Shown in pieces: positions 35,338-45,759 of a DNA stretch of 64,000 bases. The stretch comes from Tetracladium setigerum (Eukaryota > Ascomycota > Leotiomycetes > Helotiales), in the NCBI GenBank assembly GCA_031472005.1, contig PZJY01000010.1, positions 1,860,001-1,924,000 on the forward strand, written 5' to 3'. The notes beneath the pieces are model-generated. The model was not told where the DNA came from and did not search any database. It was given only the letters and a program-made list of their open reading frames with translations. The stretch's first letter is position 1, and each line of letters begins with the position of its first letter. Made by a program: the position numbers and the translations under genes.

Positions 35338-36588
35338 ATGGACAACCCCACCAAACCACTTATCAACGCCCTCCACCCTTCAGTAATCGACAGAATCGAT
35401 CCTCAATTTGCTGAAATCTATACAAAATACCAAGGTGTGTGTCTGTAGTCTTCACCATTGATTGTGCTCCGTTTCTATTTCCCCATCCTGGCTGGGGCTG
35501 ATCTCACATATCTAGCTCCCTATCTTCGAGCAGATCAAGTCACATACGAAGAATACAACAGCAACCGAGCCAAATTCACCTTTCCCATCTGTCCCGGTCC
35601 CTACCCAGAAGTTGGCTCCATCGAACTCTATAAAGTCCCCGTCTCAAATCCCGACGGTGAGATAGCCGTTCAAATATTCCGGCCGTCGGAGGAAGCTATC
35701 ACAGCCGGGGGATTGAGAACGCAAGATGGAAAGCTACCGGCTCATGTTAACTACCACGGCGGCGGCTTTGTGATTGGAGGATTGAAAAGTGATGAAAGTT
35801 GGTGTCGACAAGCATGTCAATCTCTCGGTTGTGCGATTGTGAATGTGGATTACAGACTCTCGCCAGAATACCCACATCCCATCCCCCTAATTGATTCTTG
35901 GGCTGCTTTGAAATGGGTGTTTGCTTCGGCTGATGAGCTGAAGATTGATGCGACTCGAGTTTCCATTGGGGATTGAGCGCGGGTGCGAATTTGGCGGCTG
36001 TGTTGGCGTTACTGGCGAGGGATGAGCCGGGTTTGCCAAAGCTTGTTCTGCAGATTTTGGTGGTGCCGTTGGTTGATGTGAGGTATGTTCCGGTTGAGGG
36101 ATCGTGTGATTCGGAGACGACGCCATATGAGAGTTTAATTAAGAATGAGTTTGCGCCTTGTTTGCCGTTGAATCGGTTGAGGTGGTTTTATAACTTGTGG
36201 TTGGGAACTGACATTGGTAAGATCGCACCTCACCCTGAAACGCTGTGAGCTAGCGAAAGTAAGGCATTGAACTGATAGTCTGATAGAGAAGCGGAAAGCA
36301 TTTGCAGAAACCTTTTGGGCATCCCCTATTCTTGCTTCGTCTCATGAAAACCTAGCCAAAGCTTCAATTCACGTGGCTGGTGTTGATACGCTTACTTCCG
36401 AGGGGATTGCGTACCATGAGGTGTTGACCAAGGCGGGTAATCCAAGCGAGCTGACGGTTTATGAGGGTTGTGGTCATCCGTTTGGAGGTTGGAACGGAGA
36501 GCTTGAAAAGGGGAAAGAGTATGTCCAGAACACGATCAATGCTTTGAAAAAGGCTTTTGGATCAAGCTCGAACGAAGGATTGAATTGA
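35338..36588 (+). CDS. Alpha/beta-hydrolase, HSL-type carboxylesterase
   Basis: Exons are 35338-35434, 35516-36216 and 36287-36588 (366 aa after one correction). The fold is the hormone-sensitive-lipase branch of alpha/beta hydrolases, which cleave esters of short to medium acids. The oxyanion-hole motif is NYHGGGFVIGG (H113), and VNVDYRLSPEYPHP follows. The nucleophile elbow is G-x-S187-A-G, with D300 in VAGVDTLT and H330 in GCGHPFG, so the triad is complete once the frame is restored. The given sequence loses one G in 35968-35971, directly before the catalytic serine, and stops at 35974-35976. No signal peptide is seen, so it is probably cytosolic. Substrate unknown. Confidence 0.88.
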
Positions 36589-36719
36589 AAAGCAAAGAGA
36601 AAGTCTGGAGAAACGAATAAAAAGATGGATTAAGTGCCCAGACCTTTTGACATCATAGACAGAACAAGCCCATATAGTTTCTCTCCAGAATGGAAAGACG
36701 AAGAATTACAGCAGAAGCA

Positions 36720-37652
36720 TCATTTCAACTTAGGAATTCTCAGAACCCTTAAGTGTGGCGTCGGTAGTACTTCCGGCGAATCTTCGGAGCCCAAGCGTAC
36801 GAAATGCTTCTGGAGGGCTATGTCAAGAACATCTGTTAAGCTTTCAATGGATATCATAGGAGCCGCCACCCATGGTATCGTTCCATAATTTGGTTCAAAT
36901 CTACCTTGAGACAAGTCGTACACAGTCAAATCCTCCAACTTTCTAAAGAACTTTAGACACTTTTCAACATCATGCCCAAGTCCATACAATACCGGAAGCG
37001 AGTATTGCAGTTCGGCGTATGTATATGTCCCAACTGCAAGGTTTTTGACCTTCTCGATGTCTTGTTGGGCGTGTTGGATCATATCCTCGAGTGAGTAATG
37101 GAGCAATAATGTATCCCGATCAAAATCAAACCAAATCTTGCTTTCCCCAAGCTGCTGGTCGATCCAAGCCTTTTGGACTGTTGTCAACTTTGCATTAGCA
37201 GACTTCTTTCCTAAGAAACTGCGGCCGGGGAATGCCAGTTGATAATGAAGTAAAGCGATAGTCCGGCTCTCACGACACACATGTAGTTGAACAGGAGCGC
37301 GTGGGCATGGCCCAGACGATGGAGTTTTGGCCTCCCATTCTTTGAGGGTCATATAGAATCGTGGGAGTGAACCCTCTTCGACCTGATTTGCAGTGAATGA
37401 TACTCCGGTGAGCATCTCCACTCGTCGGTCAGAAGGGGTTGGACCGTCAGTACGCCAAGAGCCTGAAGGAGGGGGCTTGCTCCAGCGCTGGGAGTGTTCA
37501 TTTTGCTCTCTGGCGAACACTTCGTGATAATGGAGATGAAGCTGGATCGTACGAGGGGAGAAGCTCAACAACCAGATTTGCTCTCTGATTTCAGGGGGTA
37601 GTGTATTGAGCGAGGGGATCGGTCGCTCAGTGGAGCTTAAGGAGGTCGACAT
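36720..37652 (-). CDS. 2EXR-domain protein
   Basis: 310 aa, single exon, from MSTSLSSTERP at 37652. The frame stays open upstream to 37856 without a better start. The N-terminal segment SLNTLPPEIREQIWLLSFSPR is the 2EXR/F-box-like helix pair common in Leotiomycetes and Sordariomycetes. These proteins occur in large, poorly characterised families. A later part, APVQLHVCRESRTIALLHYQ, is the usual second landmark (CRESR). Residues about 200-290 are helical (SLEDMIQHAQQDIEKVKNLA). No enzymatic motif is visible. A role in protein-protein contact or ubiquitin ligation is possible only by loose analogy. Confidence 0.8.
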   Translation of the reverse strand: MSTSLSSTERPIPSLNTLPPEIREQIWLLSFSPRTIQLHLHYHEVFAREQNEHSQRWSKPPPSGSWRTDGPTPSDRRVEMLTGVSFTANQVEEGSLPRFYMTLKEWEAKTPSSGPCPRAPVQLHVCRESRTIALLHYQLAFPGRSFLGKKSANAKLTTVQKAWIDQQLGESKIWFDFDRDTLLLHYSLEDMIQHAQQDIEKVKNLAVGTYTYAELQYSLPVLYGLGHDVEKCLKFFRKLEDLTVYDLSQGRFEPNYGTIPWVAAPMISIESLTDVLDIALQKHFVRLGSEDSPEVLPTPHLRVLRIPKLK

Positions 37653-38221
37653 ATTGTTTTGATGTCCGTTTAGATGTCGTGTAGACTGTGGTATTTTGGA
37701 GTTGTGAATGGATGTAATTATCTTGATTGTACAGATCAGAGCCAGTCTTACACAAGGAGGAGTCGGGAGAAGTAATTTATAGGTAAGGTACGGAGTAGTG
37801 TTCGCGAGGTGACTCTCGACAAACGAGCAAGGCAGACATATCTGCGCTAGTTTCAAAACAGGATTAGCGCGAAGATCGAACGACTACTATTCTCATGTGC
37901 GGATATGTGACGTCCTGATTCTTCGCCATCACCATCTTCTTCTTCTTCTTCTTAATCTTAGTTAATAGCCTGTCATTACGTAGGTGCTTCCTCTGATGAT
38001 TTCTTCGTAACTTGAGCGCATATCTCCATTTTAGGTGCATTCCAATCACGTGCACAACAGTTGCACCAAGCCACAGCCACCCGCCAGCTCTCTGGTGATT
38101 CATCCCTTCTCTTTTACTCGAGAGAATTGACAAATCAGCGTTGTTCGTTTCACCTTTTGTTCTCGTCCTCTTTTCGTCCGGGCTTCGACAAACGACAGTA
38201 CGTTTGAAGCCTCCCTTCAAA
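37653..38221. other. Divergent intergenic region, 2EXR/F-box genes
   Basis: 569 bp between divergent genes, with a short TTC-repeat near 37932-37955. No further gene supported. Confidence 0.4.
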
Positions 38222-39797
38222 ATGATGGACCAACGCAATCACACGCCGTTCCAACCTTCTCCGCTCCGTGCTGCCCTACAGACTGTGCGTTCAAGATCAC
38301 CAGATCAGAGTGGAAAGTGTTTCATGGAAGATATTCCAAGTGGTATGGCGCCCCAGCAACTCCCATACAGTTTGCGGGCAAGCTAACCACCCACCAACAG
38401 AACTTCTCAAACTGATATTGTCCTTCCTCCCAGGGCCTTACGCAGGGAAAGGACGTCTCACGTGCCCATCGATGCTGGTGTGTAGAAGATGGCAAGCTGT
38501 TCTTGAATCAACCGTCTTCTCACATGTTTATATTTTCGATCATGAGGTGTCGGGATTAGACCGCCAAGTCCCTCGATTCCTCCGTCCTTTGGAACAGAAT
38601 CCGCGGATTCGCAGCCACGTTCGATCTATGCGTCTCTACGTAAACCATAGGAGCAGAGAACTTGAAATCATGGCCGATATTCAAAAGATACTGGAATTAT
38701 GCCAAAATATCCGCTCGCTCTCCGTTCATCTAGAAGTTTGGGAGGGCCACCAAAATCTCGTCAAGACTATCCAGAATATGCCGTATCTCGAGAATTTGGA
38801 AATTTCTGCTGGTCGTAATGGGCTATGCACCGATTTGATCATAGATCAATTTGATCTGGCACACCTAAGAGGGCTGAGCTTCTCCCATATCAACTTACAT
38901 CCTCCTGTCGGCCTTCCCGAATCTGCCTCGAATCAAGATCTTAGGACCCAAATAACGCCAGAGAAATATCGCACATCAAAGGTGTCCAAGCTGGAAATTG
39001 ATCGATCAAACATCCCCTCAATGGTTATAATGAAGATGCTCCAGCTTCCACATCAACTTACTTCATTATCGATCACCCACATCGGTATGCCTTTCCGCTT
39101 CCAAAGTCCACCTACTCCGGAATTCACATTTCAGGACATACAGCGAGCTCTCGATTTTCACTCACAATCACTTCAAATGATCAGGATAGGATACATCAAG
39201 TCCTACGCTAGAATTCGCGTGAGCGGCGTTCCAAATCTAACCAACTTCGCCGTCCTGGAAAAATTTACCATGTCCGCATTAAACATCCTCGAAACGGTCG
39301 CTTCCCACGCCCATCAAAACCTCCAAGCACCAAAACTTCGCGTTCTCACGCTCCAATTATCGTTGGAGGCCGGTGGTCGTATCAGAAGTTTTACACCATT
39401 TAAACCTGAGTACATAACATGGCTCGGCGACTTTGCCGCCTTGCACGCAGCGCGCGCTCCCGACAGCAAGCTAAAGATTATATCGATAGAACAACATAAC
39501 TACGACATACGTCCGCATCGATCTGTTGTGGAATGTCCGAAACCTTGGCCCTGGGCGAGCCTTGAACGCGCTCGTCGTGCTGTGGCCTCATCAGGAGGTG
39601 GAAAATTGAAGATGGTCCTTGTTCACAAACCAACATACACCGAGCTTCAATGGAGTAAAGCCGTGAGAAAACCAATCATGCAAGCCGATCGAATAGCATT
39701 TAAGAGCGAAGACGATATGTTAGAGGACTTCAGAAGAAGGAGGGTAGAGGTCGAGGAAGAGGCATCCCCCGTTACCCCACTCATTATTATTTCTTGA
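38222..39797 (+). CDS. F-box protein
   Basis: Exons are 38222-38342 and 38401-39797 (505 aa). Splicing (GTATGG donor, acceptor CAACAG) joins MEDIPS to ELLKLILSFLP, a textbook F-box start, and MLVCRRWQAVLE completes it. F-box proteins hand substrates to SCF ubiquitin ligases through Skp1. The rest has loose leucine-rich character (NIRSLSVHLEVW, MPYLENLEIS, LRGLSFSHINLHP) as in many fungal F-box/LRR-like proteins, but no regular LRR could be counted. The second ATG at 38225 is an equally possible start. No lesion seen. The target is unknown. Confidence 0.85.
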
Positions 39798-40460
39798 TTA
39801 AATAAGTCCCCACCCCACCCTTTCGGCCACCCCCCTTTCGGCCACCCCACCAAACCTTATCCGTAGCTATATATAACCACTTAAAAAATTAATATAATTT
39901 TTGTTCTTTTCTTTATTATTATTATATTTATAATTTAATTTTTATTAGTAAAGAGTAACTTACAAGTGAATAAATAGTGACCGTTATATCTTGCCAGTTT
40001 AGAGAGGGTTGTGAACGGTCGAGAAGCGCGTTGAAGCTAAGTTAAGCGGATATAAAGGTAAGGCCTTAGTCTATTGAAAGTGTAAAACTATCTAAGGGAG
40101 AGCGGCGTAAAGGGGCGGAATTTCTTGTGGCCCTGAGGGAAATAGTTTATTAGTGGGATATGTCGTTGCGGCTTCGCTGCAGACGTGAAGTTGTGGGAAT
40201 TTTATGGATGTTTGGTTGTATTGCTTAAGGATGGGGATTGGCGTGTAGGAGTGCGACCGACGTGGAATGTGAATGTGTTATGCCGCAGAACTTGAAAAGT
40301 GAACAATATCCTTTTCCCTTTCATGGGGTTGTCAACGCCCATCACTTCTCAATAAGTCAGATTGATGGCGGACAAAGCGGAACTGAGCGGCGGCCAGAGG
40401 AAAGATTTATACTAGGGAATAACCTTACCACGAACAAAAAGTGTTGTTGTTAACCACCGT
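39798..40460. other. Convergent AT-rich intergenic region, possible repeat relic
   Basis: Contains two copies of CCCTTTCGGCCACCCC (39818-39848, 15-bp period). A very AT-rich stretch follows at about 39865-39960, then a GC-richer tail to 40440. The sharp composition change suggests a degraded element, perhaps affected by RIP, but no transposon ORF or terminal repeat is recognisable. Confidence 0.4.
39818..39848. repeat. Two tandem copies of a 15-bp C-rich repeat
   Basis: CCCTTTCGGCCACCC repeated directly, at the edge of the AT-rich stretch. Confidence 0.7.
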
Positions 40461-42599
40461 CTAAACAGCACCACCCTCCACTTTCTCAAGATTGCCCTTC
40501 TCTCCTGACACCCCAACATCTACCTTCTTCGGTCTAACATCCTTCCAACCCATCCCCACCCAAGCACAAACGCAGCACACGCAAGCCCAACACCCAAATA
40601 CATAACCCTGTTCACACTAACACTGTATGCCATCAACACACCTTTCAGGTTATTACCACTGAGCACCTTTCTAATTGAATTCGCACCCGCGGCAATAACA
40701 GTTCCGGCATGGACGTCAGGCGCGTATTCTGGGATGGTGGTGCGTAGGGAAGACGTGAATATTATCTGTGAGACGGCGAGCCAGATTGCCGCGCCGAGAT
40801 TTTGGAAGAAGAGCAGGATGCCGGTTGCGATGGAGATTTTGGCGACCGGAATGGAGGCTTGAAGTGCAATGAAGGCCTGCGTGGGATGTTAGGTGGATGG
40901 TGGTGCATGATAGGGAGTAAGATGACGAGGGGTAGAATATCGTTACCATTGCTGCAGCAGAACCAGCTCCTAGACCAAACAAAACTTCAAATCCCACCCA
41001 GTGTCCTGTCGAGGAGAATGGGTCAAGTGTAGAGAATAGTCCGTATCCGACTGCGGTCATGGCTGTTCCGGCTGCGACGAATGGGAGGTAGAAGCCAAAT
41101 CTTTGAACTGTAATGAAGTCATAAGTTAAAAAACATTATACGACTAAAGGTTGGAGTATGGAAGGAGAGAAATACCTGAAACTCCAGAGACCATAGCCAT
41201 AAGAACCTGGCAAAGGACAATAGGCAGCATATTAACTCCACTCTTGATCGCACTGGTCCCTCTAACTGCTTGGTAATAAATCGGGAGGTAATAGTTCGCA
41301 CAGAACAGAACACCCGCAAAGAAAAACATTGTAAATGATGCAGACCACATAACTTGCGTGCGAAGAATAGGTAACGGTACCATGGCAGTGTCACCTTTAC
41401 GGTGCTCCCAGATGAGAAAGATGACGATGTTTACGAAGGAACCGCAGAACAGGCCGATGATGGTCGCACTTTCCCATGCATAGTCGTTGCCGCCCCAAGA
41501 GAGAGCTAGGAAGAACATAATCGCCGCTGGAGCGAACAGCATGAGGCCTATGAGGTCCAGCGACGAGACTGCTGTGCCTAGAACTTGGCGAACAGGAAGC
41601 TTTCGAGTCACGTCGGGGATATTGATCAAGACGATAAATGCCGCCACCACAGCGCCAAGAGGCAGATTAATATAAAAACCTGCAGAGACAATCAGCTTCC
41701 AGAACATAAGGAAAGCTTCATCCTGGGACAGGATACTTACACCACCGCCAAGAAACATACTCAGTGAAAGCCCCGCCTAGGAGAGGACCGAGTGCAATAC
41801 CAAGCTGGGTGAAGGAAATGAGAATACCAGTCGCGGCGGGCTGCTTGGGAACGGGCACACATGCAGAAACAATAGTCAATCCTCCATTGATCAGGCCTGA
41901 AGAGCCTATACCAGCAACTGCTCTGCCTATAATCAACATGACTGAATTTTGAGCCGCGCCACACAGTAAAGATCCCAGCTCGAAGAGGAAGAAGAATGTT
42001 AAAAAGGACCACTATAACGGATTTCGAGTTAGCTAAGTATGTCCAAGATCTGTGTATAATGTGAAAACATGCCTTGGCACTGAAGTGTGTATAGATTTTC
42101 CCACTAAACGGTTGGAATGTCGAGCTAGTGTTGTGTCAATTCTATCCGAAGAGAAATGTTGAATGAAATGAACCATACCTAGAAAGCTGGTATGCACTTC
42201 CATACCATCCAACATCAAGCAATGAATGAAACTCCGTAGTGATCTGAGGAATGGCCTACACTTGAGTCAGTATCGCATGTTTATGGTCGTACATGAATGA
42301 TTTCGTAGCGGTTGGTATCTGCATACAGTAGCGATGATAGACCCATCGAGCAACACCAAGAAGCAGGCTAGAGTGACACCCGACAACGCCATATACAGCT
42401 TAGGACCCGTCAAGAACTCATGCTCATATGGCTTTTCTTCTGCCGATTCCATCTCATGACTCTCTTGCTCCATTTTCTTAGACCTTTGTGATTGTCGTGA
42501 TCCGGGTCGAGGGTTGGAAAGGGTAGGGGCCTCAGTTGTAGGACACTTCTCGATATCTATCCCAATCATTGATTGTGAACTCGGAGTGACAGACGTCAT
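40461..42599 (-). CDS. DHA-type 14-TM MFS drug/toxin transporter
   Basis: Seven minus-strand exons: 42599-42327, 42255-42179, 42124-42073, 42011-41741, 41679-41176, 41107-40947 and 40876-40461 (584 aa after one correction). After a polar N-terminus (about 75 aa) the helices carry LYMALSGVTLACFLVLLDGSI, GRAVAGIGSSGL, GILISFTQLGIALGPLLGGA and SWRWCFYINLPLG, the motif C / 14-spanner signature of DHA2-like proton antiporters that export drugs or secondary metabolites. The intron at 42012-42072 has a GC donor (GCATGT). As given, the tail is frame-shifted at the C4 run 40554-40557. One more base gives GMGWKDVRPKKVDVG and a stop at 40461-40463, typical of the family. The gene is divergent from a Zn2Cys6 regulator. 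Confidence 0.92.
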
Positions 42600-42822
42600 G
42601 ATTGATGCTGCTCAAGAAGAAAAGAAGAAAGGAAGAAGTGAATAATCAAGTCGGATGGTAAAGAGCGTGACTGAAAGTGATGGTTGCGAGCTGTAGCGGG
42701 AAGCTCCTCATCTATATAAAAGACTGCCACCTGGCCCACTTGAATTCGGCCTCACAGATTCACCGCATATCATCAGGAGATCGGAGAGATGGCATGCAAA
42801 GTCCCCGTGCCTGGTTGTACTT

Positions 42823-42862
42823 TGGGAAATGAACGAGATTCATTTCTCTCGTTCATTTCCCA
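42823..42862. repeat. Perfect 16-bp inverted repeat (hairpin)
   Basis: TGGGAAATGAACGAGA at 42823-42838 is exactly complementary to 42847-42862, with an 8-nt loop. It lies in the intergenic region, outside any ORF. Confidence 0.9.
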
Positions 42863-42976
42863 GAGTCGAGGTTGAGAATCCGAAATCCGCTCGAGGTGAA
42901 AAAAATATTATTAAAGATGCCTGATGCATTGGCAAATTGTTTGCGACTGACGAGGCGATGTGTTGAATGGTGGGAC

Positions 42977-42999
42977 CGGATTTCGGACTCTGAAATCCG
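42977..42999. promoter_or_regulatory. CGG-N17-CCG palindrome, candidate Zn2Cys6 site
   Basis: Arms CGGATTTC and GAAATCCG with a 7-bp spacer. The right half with its flank (GAAATCCGTTCGA) recurs with one mismatch at 42882-42894. Inverted CGG triplets are the known half-sites of Zn2Cys6 dimers. Confidence 0.45.
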
Positions 43000-43216
43000 T
43001 TCGACACTAAAATCCTCTTGGCAACCGCCCAACTATATCACGAACGGCCGGAGTTGAAACCCTTTTGATATTCTCTCACATTTTCTTCAGCGCAAAAAGC
43101 CTCCCCAATTCCGGCCCTTTCAATTGCGGAATCGTTCAGCTGCGACGTGTGTCCTCTAGCGGCCTGCTAGCTTAATTCAACACTATACACTATTGGGATC
43201 AGTATCCGAAAAAGAT

Positions 43217-45382
43217 ATGAGTGAAAGCACGTATGGAAGAGCTTGTGGGAATTGTTTCAAGTCCAAATCCAAATGTGTTGTTCGCCCGGGCAGTGAGACT
43301 TGTGAAAGGTTCAGTACTCTATGAGCTGTTCCATAACAGCCTTCGACAGTCGTCACTGAGCTTACCAATCAATGCCTTTAGATGTCACCGTCTCAAAAAA
43401 CAATGTTCCCGAGCAGAATCTGCTTCCACTCGGAAGCGAAGTGCCCAACACAGTTCAGCAGCGAGAACGGCTAAGCTAGAAGAGAAACTTGACGGAATCG
43501 TTTCTTTACTTCAATCAGTTACTGGAACGACTCTCCCACATATGCCTATACTCAATAGTCATACCCCAGCATTGACGCTCTCGGAAACTGGAGACTCATC
43601 CTTTTCTGATGGCCGACCGGCCCATCCGGTGTGGACCCCATCCTCTAGTGGTGGTTCCAAGCCGTTGAACAAAACTGGATTGCAGGACATTTTCCACGTG
43701 GAAGGCCGTTTCGTCCACCAGCCCACTCCCGAAGAGGCTGAAAATCGACTCGCTGTATTTCGCTCTGAGCTTTTACCGAATTTCGCTCTCATAAATCTGC
43801 CAATCAATATGTCTGCTCATGAACTCCGCCAATCGCGTCCATTTCTACTGCATTCTATCTTGGTCGTCACCTCGACATCAGTGCACGACAAAGCTCTTCT
43901 CTCGACAGACTTACTCAAGACACTTACGCATGAAGTTTTTGTCCTGAACCAGGGTCAATTCGATCATCTGGTCGGGTTGCTGATCTTTCTCGCTTGGTAA
44001 CTTGGCGCCAGCATAAACCACTTTTGACCTCCTGTTAATACCGGCTAGGGGTAACGAATTCGGCAATAAAAATCATCTTGTGCAGTTAGCTATGTCGCTT
44101 ACGCAAGATCTTCGGTTGAACAAGCCGCTGGTCTATGAAGGGGGTTTCAAGCTCGCCAGAAGTAAGTGGCATTTAAAGTTCAATCACCCCCTTTGCATTA
44201 TCCTTCACACCCATTCTCGCATTTGGAACCTTTGCGAAGCTGACTTGACTCCCGGTTGTCTAGCGGTTGCGTGCGGTTTGGGGACACCGCCTGAAACTCA
44301 CTCGTTGGAACATCGTCGGGCCGCCCTAGCATGTTTCTTCTTGTCGTCTTTGTTGGCTTACCCCTTCTTATACGCTTCTTGAACGAGTACCTAACAATGG
44401 GTAGAGTTTCGACATTCTTTGGAAGAATTGAACCCATCCAATGGACTCCACAGGTCAGTTATTACACTTCTCGGAGGGATTTACGGGGTGTGTGTTGTGA
44501 ACTCTCTTGAGACCATGAGGCTATGGCATACTAACTTCTATATCTAGATGGATGAGCACCTTCGTATTGTTGAGGAAAGCAAAGAGTGCATAAATGACGA
44601 AGCTTTTGCGATTCAGATTCGCCTCCAATTGCTTTTACACCGCTTCCATCAGCTGCGGGAATGTGAAGTTGAAACTCCACCGCGTTCTAAGATACCATCA
44701 CCCTATTACCTGAAAGTACTCCAGTCGCAATTACACGAAATCAAAGCCTCAATGGGCCCTCGGCTTCAAGACAGTAAGTTCTGTTTAGCTATATATCACA
44801 AAGCCTGCTAATAGTGTAAAAGTCTGTTTGATGGCAAGTTTTTACTTTGTTGAGGTGTCAATACATGAGCGAGTATTTCCAGCACATGCACCCCTTTCGT
44901 GCAACATAACCGGTCCCCAACATCTGCACTGCATGTGTGTTTGCCTGGAAGCGATAAAATCTTTCGTAGACCTTACGTTCTCAATGCCGCCCGCGAGGTA
45001 CCTTTTAATGCCGCTGCACTTTCGCATCCAATTCATGCGATGTCTCGTCACATTATACAGACTTTCAATTCACGAAGATCCGTCCTGGGACAAACAAGCT
45101 GTGCGAAACACAATTGATTTAATAGCCGTCTTCGATCGGATCATCGCTGGCATAGAGCAGAGAAGTCTTGAGATTGAGAACCCGAACGACGATGTCATTA
45201 CTCGATTTCACAAAATAATAAAAGGCTTCCGTTCTTTTTGTGCGCTAAAGATGCTACCAGATGAGATTCCTCTAGAAAATCCCAATGCCCAATCGATGGG
45301 CGATGAAGATATGATCTCACAATTCACGAATTGGGCAGATGAGGCCTGGTTGCAAGATGCTTTCAGTTGGGCTGCATCTTGA
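43217..45382 (+). CDS. Zn2Cys6 fungal transcription factor (pump-adjacent)
   Basis: Seven exons: 43217-43308, 43382-43996, 44049-44161, 44264-44351, 44405-44453, 44548-44773 and 44823-45382 (580 aa, all phases consistent). The zinc cluster has cysteines at 10, 13, 20, 29, 32 and 39 and is split by the first intron. A short coiled linker follows (TAKLEEKLDGIVSLLQ). The middle region (ENRLAVFRSELLPNFALINLP, AMSLTQDLRLNKP, TPPETHSLEHRRAALACFF, MDEHLRIVEESKEC) matches fungal Zn2Cys6 regulators found beside secondary-metabolism or efflux genes. The donor of the fourth intron is ambiguous (44352 or one alternative six bases earlier). It probably controls the divergent MFS gene and itself. No lesion seen. 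Confidence 0.9.
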
Positions 45383-45759
45383 TTGTAATTAGCGATGCAC
45401 GAGCGGTATGAGCGTGCCAGGAGCTCTGACAATGTCCCTTTGCCTAGTCACGCTGTCTCCGAATTAAGATTATCTCTAGTACCTGGCTGGAGGTTATTCA
45501 AGACTTCGACACATATCAAAATTTTTGTAGGAATGGGTATAAGGAGTTGTGGGTTGGTTATTGCGCTTGGGAAACCCCTACCCCTGTTATATAGTGGAAC
45601 GATGGGACCGACAGAGATCCATTCACTAACAGGAGAGAGTCGTGCTTAATTCAAAATTGTAGTTTGACCATTGCTTATAAAGGCACAATTTCTCTCGAGA
45701 ACCGGCCGTTCCGTGACTTTGAACCTACCTTGGATTTTGATTATACTTTGCCGTAAACC
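45383..45759. other. Convergent intergenic region
   Basis: 377 bp between the regulator and the broken C2H2 gene. Nothing recognised. Confidence 0.4.

Larger units (their letters stand above)
42600..43216. promoter_or_regulatory. Divergent promoter region, MFS pump/Zn2Cys6 regulator
   Basis: 617 bp. TATATAAAAG at 42715-42724 could serve either gene. CGG-type palindromes occur at 42977-42999 and 43108-43132, and a long hairpin at 42823-42862. Divergent regulator/pump pairs with shared CGG sites are common for Zn2Cys6-controlled efflux. Binding here is inferred. Confidence 0.55.
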
